DNA of 64,000 bases, from contig CADANY010000002.1 in assembly GCA_902789395.1 (NCBI GenBank), positions 124,001-188,000 of the forward strand, written 5' to 3'. Shown here piece by piece: positions 53,539-62,819 of the stretch. The stretch's first letter is position 1. Every line of letters starts with the position of its first letter. The stretch comes from an uncultured Bacteroidia bacterium. Its GTDB lineage: Bacteria; Bacteroidota; Bacteroidia; Bacteroidales; UBA932. The notes under the pieces are model-generated. The model saw only the letters and a list, made by a program, of their open reading frames with translations. It had not been told where the DNA came from and did no database searches. The translations under genes and the position numbers were made by a program.

Positions 53539-54641
53539 TGTACATGAAAAACCTGAATCTGTTGATCGGGGCGATGCTCCTCGCCTGTGCCTGCAACTGC
53601 ACGGGCGGGGAGAAACCCCAGGAAAAAGAAGAAACGGTTTCTACGGTGCCGGAAGCTCTGGCTGTTTCGGCGGAAAAAGGGACCGTGACATTTTCCGTTA
53701 CGGCATCAGGACCTTTCCAGGTGTACAGTAACGATAGCTGGGTCCTTTCCGTCGATCCTTCCTACAGTGCCGATCCGACGGGGACTGTGACGGTCAGATA
53801 TGACGAAAACATCTCCCAGGATGTGCGGGAAGGATCCGTCGTCGTGAAATGCGGCTCGCTCCGCCACAGCGTTCCCGTCACCCAGGCGGGGATGACGCAG
53901 AATCCGGATATCTTGGTACCGGACGGGTATCAGCTGGTCTGGCACGACGAGTTCGACGGGACAACCGTGAGTGCAAAGAACTGGAAATTCGAGAATTGGG
54001 CGCCGGGCCGGGTCAATAATGAGCTCCAGCGCTATGTCGCCGGAGGCGAACTGGAAGGGGACAAGACCGCGTTCATCGAGGGCGGAATCCTGAACATCCG
54101 TGCGATGAAACACGGCAGCCAGGTCATCTCCGCCCGGATGAATTCGACGGAGTCCTGGACCTACGGGTACATGGAAGCCCGGATCCAGCTGCCCAAGGGA
54201 AAGGGCACCTGGCCGGCATTCTGGATGATGCCGAACGACCAGAGTCTCGGCTGGCCGAACTGCGGCGAGATCGACATCATGGAAGAAGTCGGCTGCGATC
54301 CGGACCAGACCTCCTCCTCGATCCATTGCGAAAGCTACAACCATGTCAAGGGAACCCAGAAAACGGCTTCCCGCCTGACCACGGGCGCGGAAAGCGGATT
54401 CCATGTCTACGCCATCGAATGGACGGCGGACGGAATTGTTTCCTATGTCGACGGGAAACCCTTGCTGAGCTTCCCGAACGACAAGAAGGGGAACAACGCG
54501 ACCTGGCCCTTCAACAAATCGTTCTTCATCATCCTCAACCTCGCCTGGGGCGGGGACTGGGGCGGATACAAGGGTGTCGATGAAAGCGCCCTTCCCTGCA
54601 CGATGAAGGTAGATTATGTGAGAGTATTCCAGAAGAAATAA
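53538..54641 (+). CDS. GH16 endo-beta-glucanase (laminarinase-type) lipoprotein with BACON-like domain
   Basis: A 367-residue lipoprotein (LLAC, Cys17). Residues about 37-117 form a BACON-like domain (FSVTASGPFQVYSNDSWVLSV). Residues about 128-367 form a GH16 catalytic domain with the motif GEIDIMEEVG: Glu244 nucleophile, Asp246 and Glu249 acid/base. The E-I-D-I-M-E form with Met is the beta-bulge type of laminarinases and licheninases. Other marks are WPAFWMMP and LNLAWGGDWGG. It probably cuts beta-1,3- or mixed-linkage glucan at the cell surface for import by the adjacent SusC/SusD. The start overlaps the preceding stop (TGATG). Confidence 0.93.
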   Translation: MYMKNLNLLIGAMLLACACNCTGGEKPQEKEETVSTVPEALAVSAEKGTVTFSVTASGPFQVYSNDSWVLSVDPSYSADPTGTVTVRYDENISQDVREGSVVVKCGSLRHSVPVTQAGMTQNPDILVPDGYQLVWHDEFDGTTVSAKNWKFENWAPGRVNNELQRYVAGGELEGDKTAFIEGGILNIRAMKHGSQVISARMNSTESWTYGYMEARIQLPKGKGTWPAFWMMPNDQSLGWPNCGEIDIMEEVGCDPDQTSSSIHCESYNHVKGTQKTASRLTTGAESGFHVYAIEWTADGIVSYVDGKPLLSFPNDKKGNNATWPFNKSFFIILNLAWGGDWGGYKGVDESALPCTMKVDYVRVFQKK

Positions 54642-54647
54642 CAGGAA

Positions 54648-56885
54648 ATGAACATCAGATATTTTGTCTTGGCTGCACTTGCCTCGGCCGCTTTCTCCTG
54701 TGCTTCCCCGAAGCCGGAGGGAACCCTCGGCGCCGGATCGGAACTTGACCGGAAGGTGGAAGACCTACTGTCCCGGATGACCCTGCAGGAAAAGATCGGC
54801 CAGATGAACCAGATTTCCGCCGGAGGCGAGGTCGCGCCCTATGCGGCTGCCATTAGGGAGGGGAAAGTCGGGTCCATCCTGAACGAGGTCGACCCGGTCC
54901 GGCTCAATGAGTTCCAGAGGATCGCGGTTGAACAGTCGCGTCTGGGCATTCCGATCCTCGTGGGCCGGGATATTATCCACGGCTACCGTACGCTCTTCCC
55001 GATACCGCTCGGAATCGCGGCGACCTTTGATCCGGAACTGGCCCGTACCGGAGCCGCCCTTGCCGCGGCGGAAGCCCGCCCCGGCGGCATCCACTGGACC
55101 TTCTCCCCGATGCTGGACATCGCCCGGGACCCTCGGTGGGGACGGATTGCGGAGGGCAGCGGAGAGGATCCTTATCTGGATGCCTGTATGGCCGAGGCCT
55201 TTGTCCGCGGCTACCAGGGAGAACGGCCTGGCTCTTCGTCTCTCGCCGCCTGTATCAAGCATTTCGCGGGATACGGCGCGGCAGAGGGCGGCCGGGATTA
55301 TGCCGGAACCCAGATTCCCGAGCGCTTACTCCGGAATGTCTATCTTCCTCCTTTCGAAGCGGCTGTAAAAGCCGGGGCTATGACCCTGATGACGTCTTTC
55401 AATGAGAACGACGGCCTGCCTTCGACGGGAAACGCTCCGCTTGTCCGGGGCATCCTCCGGGAAGAGTGGGGTTTTGACGGCCTTGTCGTCACAGACTGGA
55501 ATTCGATGGGCGAGATGATTGCCCACGGTTTCACTCCGGACCGGAAAGAGGCCGCCCGGCAGGCGCTGGAGGCCGGTGTCGATATGGACATGATGACCTT
55601 CGGCTTCCTCTCCCACCTCGAGGAACTCCTCAAGGAGAGAAAGGTCCGGATGGCCGACATCGACGAGGCCGTACGACATATCCTGAAAGTCAAGTATATG
55701 CTGGGCCTGTTCGACAGCCCGTATGTCGATCCGGCTGCGGCGGAGTCCGCTCTCTATACGGAAGATGCCCTTTCCGCGGCACGCAGGACGGTTGCAGAGT
55801 CGGCGATCCTGCTGAAAAACGAAGGAGCCCTGCCTCTGAAAGGGGTCCGGACCCTCCTTGTGACCGGTCCGATGGCGGATTCCCCGCACGACCAGCTCGG
55901 GACTTGGAGTTTCGATGGAGAGAAGGACCGGACCGTTACCCCACTCCGGGCCCTCCGCGAACAGTTTGACGGGAATGTCCTGTATGTTCCCGGCCTGAAG
56001 TATACCCGTGAGGTCCGGACGTCCTTCCCGGAGGTCCTTGAGGCGGCCCGGAAAGCGGATGCTGTCCTCGCGTTCGTCGGTGAAGAGGCCATTCTTTCCG
56101 GAGAGGCGCACAGCCTGGCAGACTTGAATCTGATCGGCAGCCAGAGCGACCTGCTGAAAGCCTTGAAAGCGACCGGGAAACCGGTCGTCGCGGTCGTGAT
56201 GGCCGGGCGTCCCCTGACGATCGAACGGGACCTCCCCTCCTGTGACGCCATGCTCTATAGTTTCCATCCCGGGACCATGGGTGGTCCTGGCCTGGCTGAT
56301 CTCCTTCTCGGAAAGACCTCCCCGAGCGGGAAAACCCCGGTAACCTTTCTCCGGACAGTAGGACAGGTGCCGATGTACTATAATCACAATATGTCCGGAC
56401 GCCCGTATCAAAACGAGAAACTGCTTGATGAAATCGGGCTGGAAGCCGGACAGACATCCCTTGGAAATACCTCATATTACCTGGATTACGGAGCCTCTCC
56501 GCTCTTCCCGTTCGGCTTTGGCCTTTCTTATACGAACTTTGCCTTTTCGGATATTACTCTAGATCGGGACTGTTATGGAAAAGACGACGTCATCCGGGTT
56601 TCTTATACGCTTTCCAACACCGGCCAGGCCGAAGCGACCGAGGTCGTTCAGGTTTATGTCCGCGACCTTGTGGGGTCGGTCGTCCGGCCGGTTAAGGAAC
56701 TGAAGGCGTTCGAACGGGTCACGCTTGCCCCCGGGGAGCGCAAGGCTCTGTCCATTGAGATCCCGGTTTCCCGGCTGTCCTTCTACGGCCGGAACGGGGA
56801 ACGCACGGTCGAGCCGGGCGGGTTTCTTCTCTGGGTGGCGGGGGATAGCGCAACCGGCGAACCGGTTCCTTTCGAAGTCAGATGA
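54648..56885 (+). CDS. GH3 beta-glucosidase, lipoprotein or periplasmic
   Basis: A 745-residue GH3 enzyme with a lipobox-like FSC (Cys18). The (alpha/beta)8 domain includes GRDIIHGYRTLFPIPLG and KHFAGYG, and the nucleophile is the Asp in VVTDWNSMG (Asp283). The alpha/beta sandwich (about 385-600) and the fibronectin type III-like C-terminal domain (about 655-740) complete the usual three-part form. It would release glucose from the oligosaccharides made by the GH16 enzyme six bases upstream. Its stop overlaps the next start by four bases (ATGA). Confidence 0.94.
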   Translation: MNIRYFVLAALASAAFSCASPKPEGTLGAGSELDRKVEDLLSRMTLQEKIGQMNQISAGGEVAPYAAAIREGKVGSILNEVDPVRLNEFQRIAVEQSRLGIPILVGRDIIHGYRTLFPIPLGIAATFDPELARTGAALAAAEARPGGIHWTFSPMLDIARDPRWGRIAEGSGEDPYLDACMAEAFVRGYQGERPGSSSLAACIKHFAGYGAAEGGRDYAGTQIPERLLRNVYLPPFEAAVKAGAMTLMTSFNENDGLPSTGNAPLVRGILREEWGFDGLVVTDWNSMGEMIAHGFTPDRKEAARQALEAGVDMDMMTFGFLSHLEELLKERKVRMADIDEAVRHILKVKYMLGLFDSPYVDPAAAESALYTEDALSAARRTVAESAILLKNEGALPLKGVRTLLVTGPMADSPHDQLGTWSFDGEKDRTVTPLRALREQFDGNVLYVPGLKYTREVRTSFPEVLEAARKADAVLAFVGEEAILSGEAHSLADLNLIGSQSDLLKALKATGKPVVAVVMAGRPLTIERDLPSCDAMLYSFHPGTMGGPGLADLLLGKTSPSGKTPVTFLRTVGQVPMYYNHNMSGRPYQNEKLLDEIGLEAGQTSLGNTSYYLDYGASPLFPFGFGLSYTNFAFSDITLDRDCYGKDDVIRVSYTLSNTGQAEATEVVQVYVRDLVGSVVRPVKELKAFERVTLAPGERKALSIEIPVSRLSFYGRNGERTVEPGGFLLWVAGDSATGEPVPFEVR

Positions 56886-58471
56886 AAAAGGGAGGACGCG
56901 CCATAGTCCTCCTTTTGCTGCTTCTTCTCACGGGATGCGGCGGGGATGTCGTGGCGGTTCCTGAACCTCGCCTCAAGTCCATTTCCGTAGACGAAACGGA
57001 GGTCGTTCTTCCTGCGGAGGGAACGGCCGAACTGCATTTTTCAGTCCGGGATCCCGGGGCGGTGTTCGAGGCACTGGAACTGGTTCGTTCCGACGGTACG
57101 CTCCCGGAGGATTATTCCCTCCTGCGCATCCTTCCCGAAGAGGAGCCGGGTTGCTTCGCCGCGGTAATCCGTGACCATGGAACTGAATCCCTTTACCGGG
57201 AATCCGTCCAACTGCGGATCGTTCTCGAGGCGCAAACCGGCCGGGTATCCTACATCGCATCCCCGTCCTTCACTGTCGAAAGCGAGGCGGCCGCCTCCGG
57301 CGGAGTCGTTCTTAAAACCGGTCTTCCCATCGTCCGGATTGTAACGGATGGCGGGGCCGAAATCCGCTCAAAGGAAGAATATCTGTCCGCTCGCATTTCG
57401 ATCGACGGGAAGGGGACCGCTCCCGACCTTCAGGAGATGGGCTGCGGAATCCGCGGCCGGGGCAATACGACCTGGACTTGGCCGAAAAAACCCTATCTTG
57501 TACGGCTGGAAAGCAGGATGGAGGTGCTGGGTATGCCGGCGCACAAGCGCTGGGTCCTTTTGGCCAATTTCATGGACCGGACCCTGATGCGGAACCTGCT
57601 TGCCTGCCACGTCGCAGCATTGACGGAACTGGACTGGACCCCATCGTGCGTTCCGGTCGAGCTGGTCCTGAACGGCCGGCACGAGGGGAATTATCTCCTG
57701 ATCGAACAGATCCGTGTCGACCGCAACCGGTTGGATCTGCCCGAGGACGGTTTTCTCCTGGAGCTGGACTTCCATTTTGACAATCCGGTCCAGTGGATCA
57801 GTCCCTGGGGACGGTCCGGGATGGTCTCCGGAGGAATCCCCTTCAGCATAAAGTATCCCGAACCGGAAGATCTATCCCCGGAAAGGATCGCAAGGATCCG
57901 GGAAAAAGTCGAAAGGGCCGCTGAAGTGCTGTACGGTCCGGATTTCAAGGACCCGGTAAAGGGCTATGCCGCCTTCCTGGACGTCGGTTCCTTCATTGAT
58001 TACTGGATTGTCTTTGAGGTCATGGGGAACCACGAACTGGGCAATCCCGGCAGCGTTTTCATGCACGGAAGCCCTTCCGGGAAGATTGTTGCGGGCCCTT
58101 GCTGGGACTTCGACTGGGGGGCGCTGTCCTACCGGACTTCTCCCCATGCACAACGGGGGCTCATCAACCGGTACACCATCTGGTATAATCGGCTGTTCGA
58201 GGATCCCGCCTTCTGCGAGCGGCTTCGGCTCCGGTATGAGGAATTGCTGCCTCTCCTGTCCGGCGTTCCGGCTTACATCGATTCTGCCGAGCGGCTGCTT
58301 ACGCCGTCTGCACGCCTGAATTTTGCCCTCTGGGACCCTTCAGGCGACGCTTCGCAAAACGGAGGACAGATTATCAACGGAGATGAAAACCTGTCTTTCC
58401 ACGAAGCCGTTCTTCGCTTGAAAGACATTTATTCGGAACGGCTGGAAATCATTCGGAAAAATCTGCCATAG
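56882..58471 (+). CDS. CotH-family (kinase-like) lipoprotein
   Basis: A 529-residue lipoprotein (lipobox LLTGC, Cys19). An N-terminal Ig-like part (about 30-145) precedes a CotH domain. Visible CotH landmarks are RGRGNTTWTWPKKPY (about 190-204), WVLLANFMDRTLMRN, the GNYLLIEQIRVDRNRL segment, and WDFDWG (the kinase-like metal-binding Asp pair) near residue 409. CotH proteins are atypical secretory kinases in spores and eukaryotes. In Bacteroidota they occur in glycan loci with unknown function. Overlap with the GH3 stop (ATGA) ties it to glucan use; whether it phosphorylates a glycan, a protein or nothing is open. Confidence 0.85.
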   Translation: MKKGGRAIVLLLLLLLTGCGGDVVAVPEPRLKSISVDETEVVLPAEGTAELHFSVRDPGAVFEALELVRSDGTLPEDYSLLRILPEEEPGCFAAVIRDHGTESLYRESVQLRIVLEAQTGRVSYIASPSFTVESEAAASGGVVLKTGLPIVRIVTDGGAEIRSKEEYLSARISIDGKGTAPDLQEMGCGIRGRGNTTWTWPKKPYLVRLESRMEVLGMPAHKRWVLLANFMDRTLMRNLLACHVAALTELDWTPSCVPVELVLNGRHEGNYLLIEQIRVDRNRLDLPEDGFLLELDFHFDNPVQWISPWGRSGMVSGGIPFSIKYPEPEDLSPERIARIREKVERAAEVLYGPDFKDPVKGYAAFLDVGSFIDYWIVFEVMGNHELGNPGSVFMHGSPSGKIVAGPCWDFDWGALSYRTSPHAQRGLINRYTIWYNRLFEDPAFCERLRLRYEELLPLLSGVPAYIDSAERLLTPSARLNFALWDPSGDASQNGGQIINGDENLSFHEAVLRLKDIYSERLEIIRKNLP

Positions 58472-58490
58472 ACAAACAAGGCTAGCGACT

Positions 58491-59204
58491 ATGAAAACTC
58501 CTCTTCTTGATCTTTTCCTTCCCCGGACGTGCGTTGTTTGCGGTAGGCCGCTCCTGCTTCAAGAGCGGCAGATCTGTATCTACTGCCTCTCCGATCTGCC
58601 CCTGACTTATAATTGGCTGCGGACCCGTCATCCGATGGCGGACCGCTTCAATGCGATGATCAGCCGGGATCTGCCTTCCGATGTTTTTGAGCCTTATGCC
58701 TATGCCGCAGCCCTTTTCCGGTTCAGTTCTCAGGCCGGGTATCGTCGGATCCCTTATGCACTCAAGTATGGCGGGGATATCCCGGCAGGCCGTTATTTTG
58801 CCATCATACTGGGCCGGATGCTTTCTGAGGCCTCTCATTTCCGGGATGTCGACGCGGTTATTCCCGTCCCCCTCCACTGGACCCGGCGCTGGTCGCGCGG
58901 ATACAACCAGGCCGAAATACTCGCCCGGGAGGTCGCGTCCGTCCTGGGTGTTTCCTGCCGGACCGGAGTCCTTGTCCGCAGCCGACGGACCCGGACCCAG
59001 ACCCGGAAGGCTGTAGCAGAAAAGAAAAAGAATGTCTCCGGAGCGTTTTCACTCCGGAGACCCCTGCCGGAAAACGTCCGGCATGTTCTTCTGATTGATG
59101 ATGTTTTTACGACAGGTGCGACCCTGAATGCCTGTTACAGAACGCTCCGAAGGTCTTATCCGACCATCCGGATCAGTATCGCAACCCTTGCCGTAGTCGG
59201 TTAG
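58491..59204 (+). CDS. comF: ComF-family phosphoribosyltransferase-like protein
   Basis: A 237-residue protein with an N-terminal zinc-ribbon-like pair (Cys14, Cys17 and Cys29, Cys32) and a PRTase domain with the PRPP-binding loop VLLIDDVFTTGAT (about 198-210). RGYNQAEILAREVA and RTQTRKAVAEKKKNV are typical ComF segments. The family is linked to DNA uptake and to nucleotide salvage in various bacteria. It is a housekeeping-type gene 19 bases after the CotH gene and probably unrelated to glucan use. Its stop overlaps the stop of the convergent SIS gene. Confidence 0.9.
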   Translation: MKTPLLDLFLPRTCVVCGRPLLLQERQICIYCLSDLPLTYNWLRTRHPMADRFNAMISRDLPSDVFEPYAYAAALFRFSSQAGYRRIPYALKYGGDIPAGRYFAIILGRMLSEASHFRDVDAVIPVPLHWTRRWSRGYNQAEILAREVASVLGVSCRTGVLVRSRRTRTQTRKAVAEKKKNVSGAFSLRRPLPENVRHVLLIDDVFTTGATLNACYRTLRRSYPTIRISIATLAVVG

Positions 59205-59962
59205 ACTCCCTTGACGCGTTCTTTGTATTCGCGGATGCATGCATCGAGCCGCTCCCCGGCTGTCGTGTCGCCCGGAACATTGTGGGACGGATGGATATAG
59301 AGGTGCTCTCCGCGATCGGCGAGAATTTCCGCAACGGTGCAGATGGTCATCCATACGGTCGTGATGAACGCCATGGTCGAAAGCGGTCCGATCTTGTCCT
59401 GGTGGTTCTTCAGTTCAACGGAAGCGTCCTGGAGCGGGCAGCAGGTATCGACGACATAGTCGGCGAGCTGGAAGAGGTTCTTGCCGCAGGAATGGCGGGG
59501 TTTTTTGTCCCCGGTGTCGCCGGCGGAGCCGAAAACGATGACTTTCATGCCGCGTTTTTTGGCTTCGAGGGCCATGTCGATGTTGACGGCGTTGATACCC
59601 GTATGGGAGAAAATCCAGAGGACGTCTTTTTCATTGAAGTTCCAGCTTTCCATGATGGTCTTCCCGTAACCTTCTGTCCTTTCAAGGAAAAGGAACTGAT
59701 GGATGCCCATTTCACCGACGATGTGCGTGAAGAAGGTCAAAGGGAGTTCGCAGAGGGGATGGAATCCGACGAAACCGCCGATCCGCGGATACATTTCTTC
59801 GATCGGAAGATTGGCGTGTCCGCAGCCAAAAGTATGGACCCAGTGGCCGGACTGGATGGTATCGGCCATGACCTCGGCTACTTCCTTGATCTTTTCCATC
59901 TGGGTTTCTTCAATTTTGTTCATCACGCCAAAGGCGTTTGCTTTCCATTGATTTGCTAACAT
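59201..59962 (-). CDS. SIS-domain protein (putative phosphosugar isomerase)
   Basis: A 253-residue cytosolic SIS-domain protein of the UPF0309-like kind. The sugar-phosphate pocket is suggested by HTFGCGHANL (about 43-52) and by WIFSHTGINAVNIDMALEAKKRGMKVIVFGSAG (about 116-148). It lacks the MurQ pattern and has no helix-turn-helix, so it is neither the MurNAc-6-P etherase nor an RpiR regulator. As the last gene of the SDR-ROK-MFS-SIS operon it may isomerise or deaminate a phosphorylated sugar made by the ROK kinase. It starts three bases after the MFS stop. Confidence 0.8.
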   Translation of the reverse strand: MLANQWKANAFGVMNKIEETQMEKIKEVAEVMADTIQSGHWVHTFGCGHANLPIEEMYPRIGGFVGFHPLCELPLTFFTHIVGEMGIHQFLFLERTEGYGKTIMESWNFNEKDVLWIFSHTGINAVNIDMALEAKKRGMKVIVFGSAGDTGDKKPRHSCGKNLFQLADYVVDTCCPLQDASVELKNHQDKIGPLSTMAFITTVWMTICTVAEILADRGEHLYIHPSHNVPGDTTAGERLDACIREYKERVKGV

Positions 59963-59965
59963 ATT

Positions 59966-61135
59966 CTATTGATTTAAAGGTTGATTTTTGATTTTGTCTC
60001 CAGCTTTTCGGGCGACCGGAAGAAGAACTCTCATCATCACGATGGCAACACCGAGGGCCAGGGGTAGGAACCGGTAGTTGCCAGCGTCAAATGCCGCACC
60101 GGTCAGCCGGTTAAGGGTCGTTTGTCCGAGGAGCGCAATGAAAATAGCAAGGGAAAAAGCCGTTCCGCTGCGCTCAGGGAACGCCCCGCCGAGGAAGTTC
60201 AATACGACGGGGAAAGTAGCGCCGACGCCGAATCCGATGAGGACCATCGACAGGTAGACCCAGAACAGCCGCCCGCCTCCCAGATACAGGAGCAGGACGC
60301 CGGCGAGGGCTACGCCCAGATAACAATATAGGGTTTTCGCTTCCCGAAGCCGCCGGATGATGTGCCCGAGGGGCAGTCTTCCGCAGAGCATCCCGATGGT
60401 AAACCAGGTCATCGCAAGGGTCGCGGCCGCGTGGGAAATGCTTGAAGTATGCTCCAGGTAGGAGACCGTGAAATTCCCGCTGGCGCCCTCAAATCCGCTT
60501 TGGAAGAAAAGAATAAGCCCGAAAAGGAGAAGTGCGGGATATTTGAGGAGGCCGAGCGACTGTACCAGGGGCATTTCCTTCGCGGAGGGCTTGGCCTTTG
60601 GGAAAGAAAGGAAACAGAACCAGACAGTCAGGAGGGCCATGATTACGGCCATGACGGTAAGCGGAATCCGGTAATCCGGAATGAAATAATTCAAGAGGGT
60701 CCAGAGCAGGGCCCCGATACAGTAGAAGGCACCGAGAATCCCGAGCCTTCCCCCGCGCCGTTCTTCGTCATAAATGTCGGAAACGAGTGCATTGGTCTCG
60801 CCGTTGAGGATGCCTCCGCCGACCCCGAGACAGAAAATCGCTCCGTGAAGGACGGCAATGTTTTTCGACAGGGAAAGGCCGGCAAGACCGCCGAGGGCAA
60901 GAACGGAACTGATGATCAGCAGCCATTTATAACCGCTTCGGTCGACGACGGGTCCGAACAGGAGAGTCCCGAGGATGATTCCGAGGGACATGGTTGAAGG
61001 CAGGGCGTTCGCTCCCGGAACGATTTCGTTGAGCGGACCGAGGATCGGACCGAGCGAGAGCATGGCGACGCCGAAAAAGGCCATTCCGGCACAGGCGGCG
61101 GCGAATACTTTTGGAGTGGAGTAGGAAGGGTCCAT
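59966..61135 (-). CDS. MFS transporter, putative sugar permease
   Basis: A 389-residue inner-membrane protein with about 12 helices and the MFS loop signature (VDRSGYKW near residues 62-69). It is closest in feel to the FucP/NarK-like sugar-proton symporters of Bacteroidota, though the substrate is unknown. The open frame reaches 61369 but would overlap the ROK gene by more than 230 bases. The ATG at 61135 gives a normal MFS start two bases after the ROK stop. Position between a kinase and an isomerase strongly suggests that it brings in their sugar. Confidence 0.87.
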   Translation of the reverse strand: MDPSYSTPKVFAAACAGMAFFGVAMLSLGPILGPLNEIVPGANALPSTMSLGIILGTLLFGPVVDRSGYKWLLIISSVLALGGLAGLSLSKNIAVLHGAIFCLGVGGGILNGETNALVSDIYDEERRGGRLGILGAFYCIGALLWTLLNYFIPDYRIPLTVMAVIMALLTVWFCFLSFPKAKPSAKEMPLVQSLGLLKYPALLLFGLILFFQSGFEGASGNFTVSYLEHTSSISHAAATLAMTWFTIGMLCGRLPLGHIIRRLREAKTLYCYLGVALAGVLLLYLGGGRLFWVYLSMVLIGFGVGATFPVVLNFLGGAFPERSGTAFSLAIFIALLGQTTLNRLTGAAFDAGNYRFLPLALGVAIVMMRVLLPVARKAGDKIKNQPLNQ

Positions 61136-61137
61136 GG

Positions 61138-62049
61138 TCAGAGCATTACGTGGTGAAGGGTCAGGGCGGCGGCGCCGATTAGGGCGGCATCTCCCTGGAC
61201 GGCAGAAGGGAGGAACCGGACTTGTTTCATGGCGACGGGCTGCCCCCAGCGGCAGGCTTCGGCATAGATCCGGTCCATAAACCGAGCGGCAGGTCCGAAG
61301 ACTCCTCCTCCGAAAACAAGGATTTCCGGATTGAACAGGCTTACGAAGTTGGCCGCCGCCATCCCCCATAGCCGCACCGCCTTGTCGAGAACCGCCGTCG
61401 CGACAGGGTCTTCCCGTTCATAAGCGGCGAAGACGTCGGGAGAGGTGATGTCTTCCCGTCCATACCGTTCTGCCGCCCGTTCGCCGATTCCGGTCCCGGA
61501 AGCATAGTACTCGAAGCACCCGCAACGGACATACTCCTCAAGGAACGGCTCCTGGAGGGCCATCCAGCCCGTTGCGCCTGCAATGTCTCCGGCTCCGTGC
61601 AGGATCCGCCCATCCGCGAGGATCCCGGCACCGATTCCGGTCCCGACAGCCAGGTAGATGGCATTCCGGCAGCCTTTAGCCGCGCCTTTCCAGTACTCTC
61701 CGAGGATATAGCAGGTCCGGTCGCTTTCGATGAAAACCGGGATATCTCCGACTCCCGGACACTCCCGGATCCGGTCTCTCAGCGGATAATCTTCCCAGCC
61801 GGGAATGTTCGGAGCCCAGACGCGGCCGGTTCCTCCATAGGCAATACCGGGGACACAGACTCCGATGCCGGAGAGTTTTTCCCCGGAGGAGATAAACGCA
61901 CGGATCAGATCAGTCAGGAGTGCTCCTACTGCCTCTCCTTCCGCTCCGTCAAGGAGCGAAACGCGTTTGGTAAGCAGGGTCCCATCAGGGGCAAAAAGAC
62001 CTGCGGCAATCTTGGTGCCGCCGAGGTCGATGCCGAGGGCGGGGCCCAT
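61138..62049 (-). CDS. ROK-family sugar kinase
   Basis: A 303-residue cytosolic kinase. The ATP motif is GIDLGGTKIAAGLF (about 6-19), the catalytic Asp lies in the segment after PGWEDYPL, and the sugar-contact region is GTGIGAGILADG. The usual zinc site CxCGxxGCxE is reduced: the sequence is EEYVRCGCFEYYASG, so two of the three standard Cys are missing. Glucose, mannose or an N-acetylhexosamine are possible substrates. It starts three bases after the SDR gene stop and ends two bases before the MFS start. Confidence 0.88.
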   Translation of the reverse strand: MGPALGIDLGGTKIAAGLFAPDGTLLTKRVSLLDGAEGEAVGALLTDLIRAFISSGEKLSGIGVCVPGIAYGGTGRVWAPNIPGWEDYPLRDRIRECPGVGDIPVFIESDRTCYILGEYWKGAAKGCRNAIYLAVGTGIGAGILADGRILHGAGDIAGATGWMALQEPFLEEYVRCGCFEYYASGTGIGERAAERYGREDITSPDVFAAYEREDPVATAVLDKAVRLWGMAAANFVSLFNPEILVFGGGVFGPAARFMDRIYAEACRWGQPVAMKQVRFLPSAVQGDAALIGAAALTLHHVML

Positions 62050-62052
62050 GAG

Positions 62053-62799
62053 CTAGCAGTAGAGGCCGCCGTTGACGGCGACGACTTGCCCGGTCACATA
62101 GGAGGCGAGGTCGGAAGCCAGATAGAGAGCCGTATTGGCGATGTCTTCCGGCGTTCCGCCCCTGCGGAGCGGGATCTGTTTGAGATATTCTTCCTTCACG
62201 GCGTCAGGAAGGGCGTTCGTCATTTCGGAGACGATGAATCCGGGGGCGATCGCGTTGGCGCGGATGCCGCGGGAGCCCATTTCCTTGGCGACGGATTTGG
62301 CCATTGCGATCAGGCCGGCTTTCGAAGAAGCGTAGTTGATCTGGCCGGGATTGCCCATCTGGCCGGCGATGGATGCCATATTGATAATGTTTCCGCTTTT
62401 CTGGCGGGCCATGGAAGGCAGGAGGGCATTGATAAAGTTGAATGCGGATTTGAGGTTGACCGCGATGACGGCATCCCACTGTCCTTCCGTCATGCGCATC
62501 GCAAGGCCGTCTTTGGTAATACCGGCATTGTTGACGAGGATGTCGACCTTGCCGAAATCGGCCAGGATCTGGTCGACGACGGCATGTGTTTCGTCGAAGT
62601 TGGCGGCATTGGAGGCGTACCCTTTTACTTTATGGCCAAAGGCGGCAATTTCGGCAATCGTTTCTTCCGCCGCTTCATTGATAACTAAATCCGTGAAAGC
62701 GACATCGGCGCCTTCTGATGCAAATTTAAGGGCGATCGCCTTCCCGATCCCGCGTGCGGCACCGGTAATAAGGGCGACCTTTCCGTCTAAAAGTCCCAT
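62053..62799 (-). CDS. fabG: Short-chain dehydrogenase/reductase, FabG-type 3-oxoacyl-ACP reductase
   Basis: A 248-residue SDR with the cofactor motif TGAARGIG (12-19), NNAG (about 90-93), catalytic Ser/Tyr/Lys in the SIAGQMGNPGQINYASSK region, and the C-terminal YVTGQVVAVNGG typical of FabG. Length and these motifs fit 3-oxoacyl-[ACP] reductase of fatty-acid synthesis. Its place as first gene of a sugar kinase/permease/isomerase operon is odd. It may be the genuine fabG in a mixed operon or a sugar dehydrogenase of the same fold. It starts 20 bases after the LuxR-type gene. Confidence 0.85.
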   Translation of the reverse strand: MGLLDGKVALITGAARGIGKAIALKFASEGADVAFTDLVINEAAEETIAEIAAFGHKVKGYASNAANFDETHAVVDQILADFGKVDILVNNAGITKDGLAMRMTEGQWDAVIAVNLKSAFNFINALLPSMARQKSGNIINMASIAGQMGNPGQINYASSKAGLIAMAKSVAKEMGSRGIRANAIAPGFIVSEMTNALPDAVKEEYLKQIPLRRGGTPEDIANTALYLASDLASYVTGQVVAVNGGLYC

Positions 62800-62819
62800 A
62801 CTGAATCTTTTTTGTAAAT

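Noticed and set aside
61136..61369. N-terminal extension of the MFS gene into the ROK gene
   Set aside because: The added residues are Arg/Pro-rich shadow of the ROK frame; the ATG at 61135 gives a normal MFS N-terminus.
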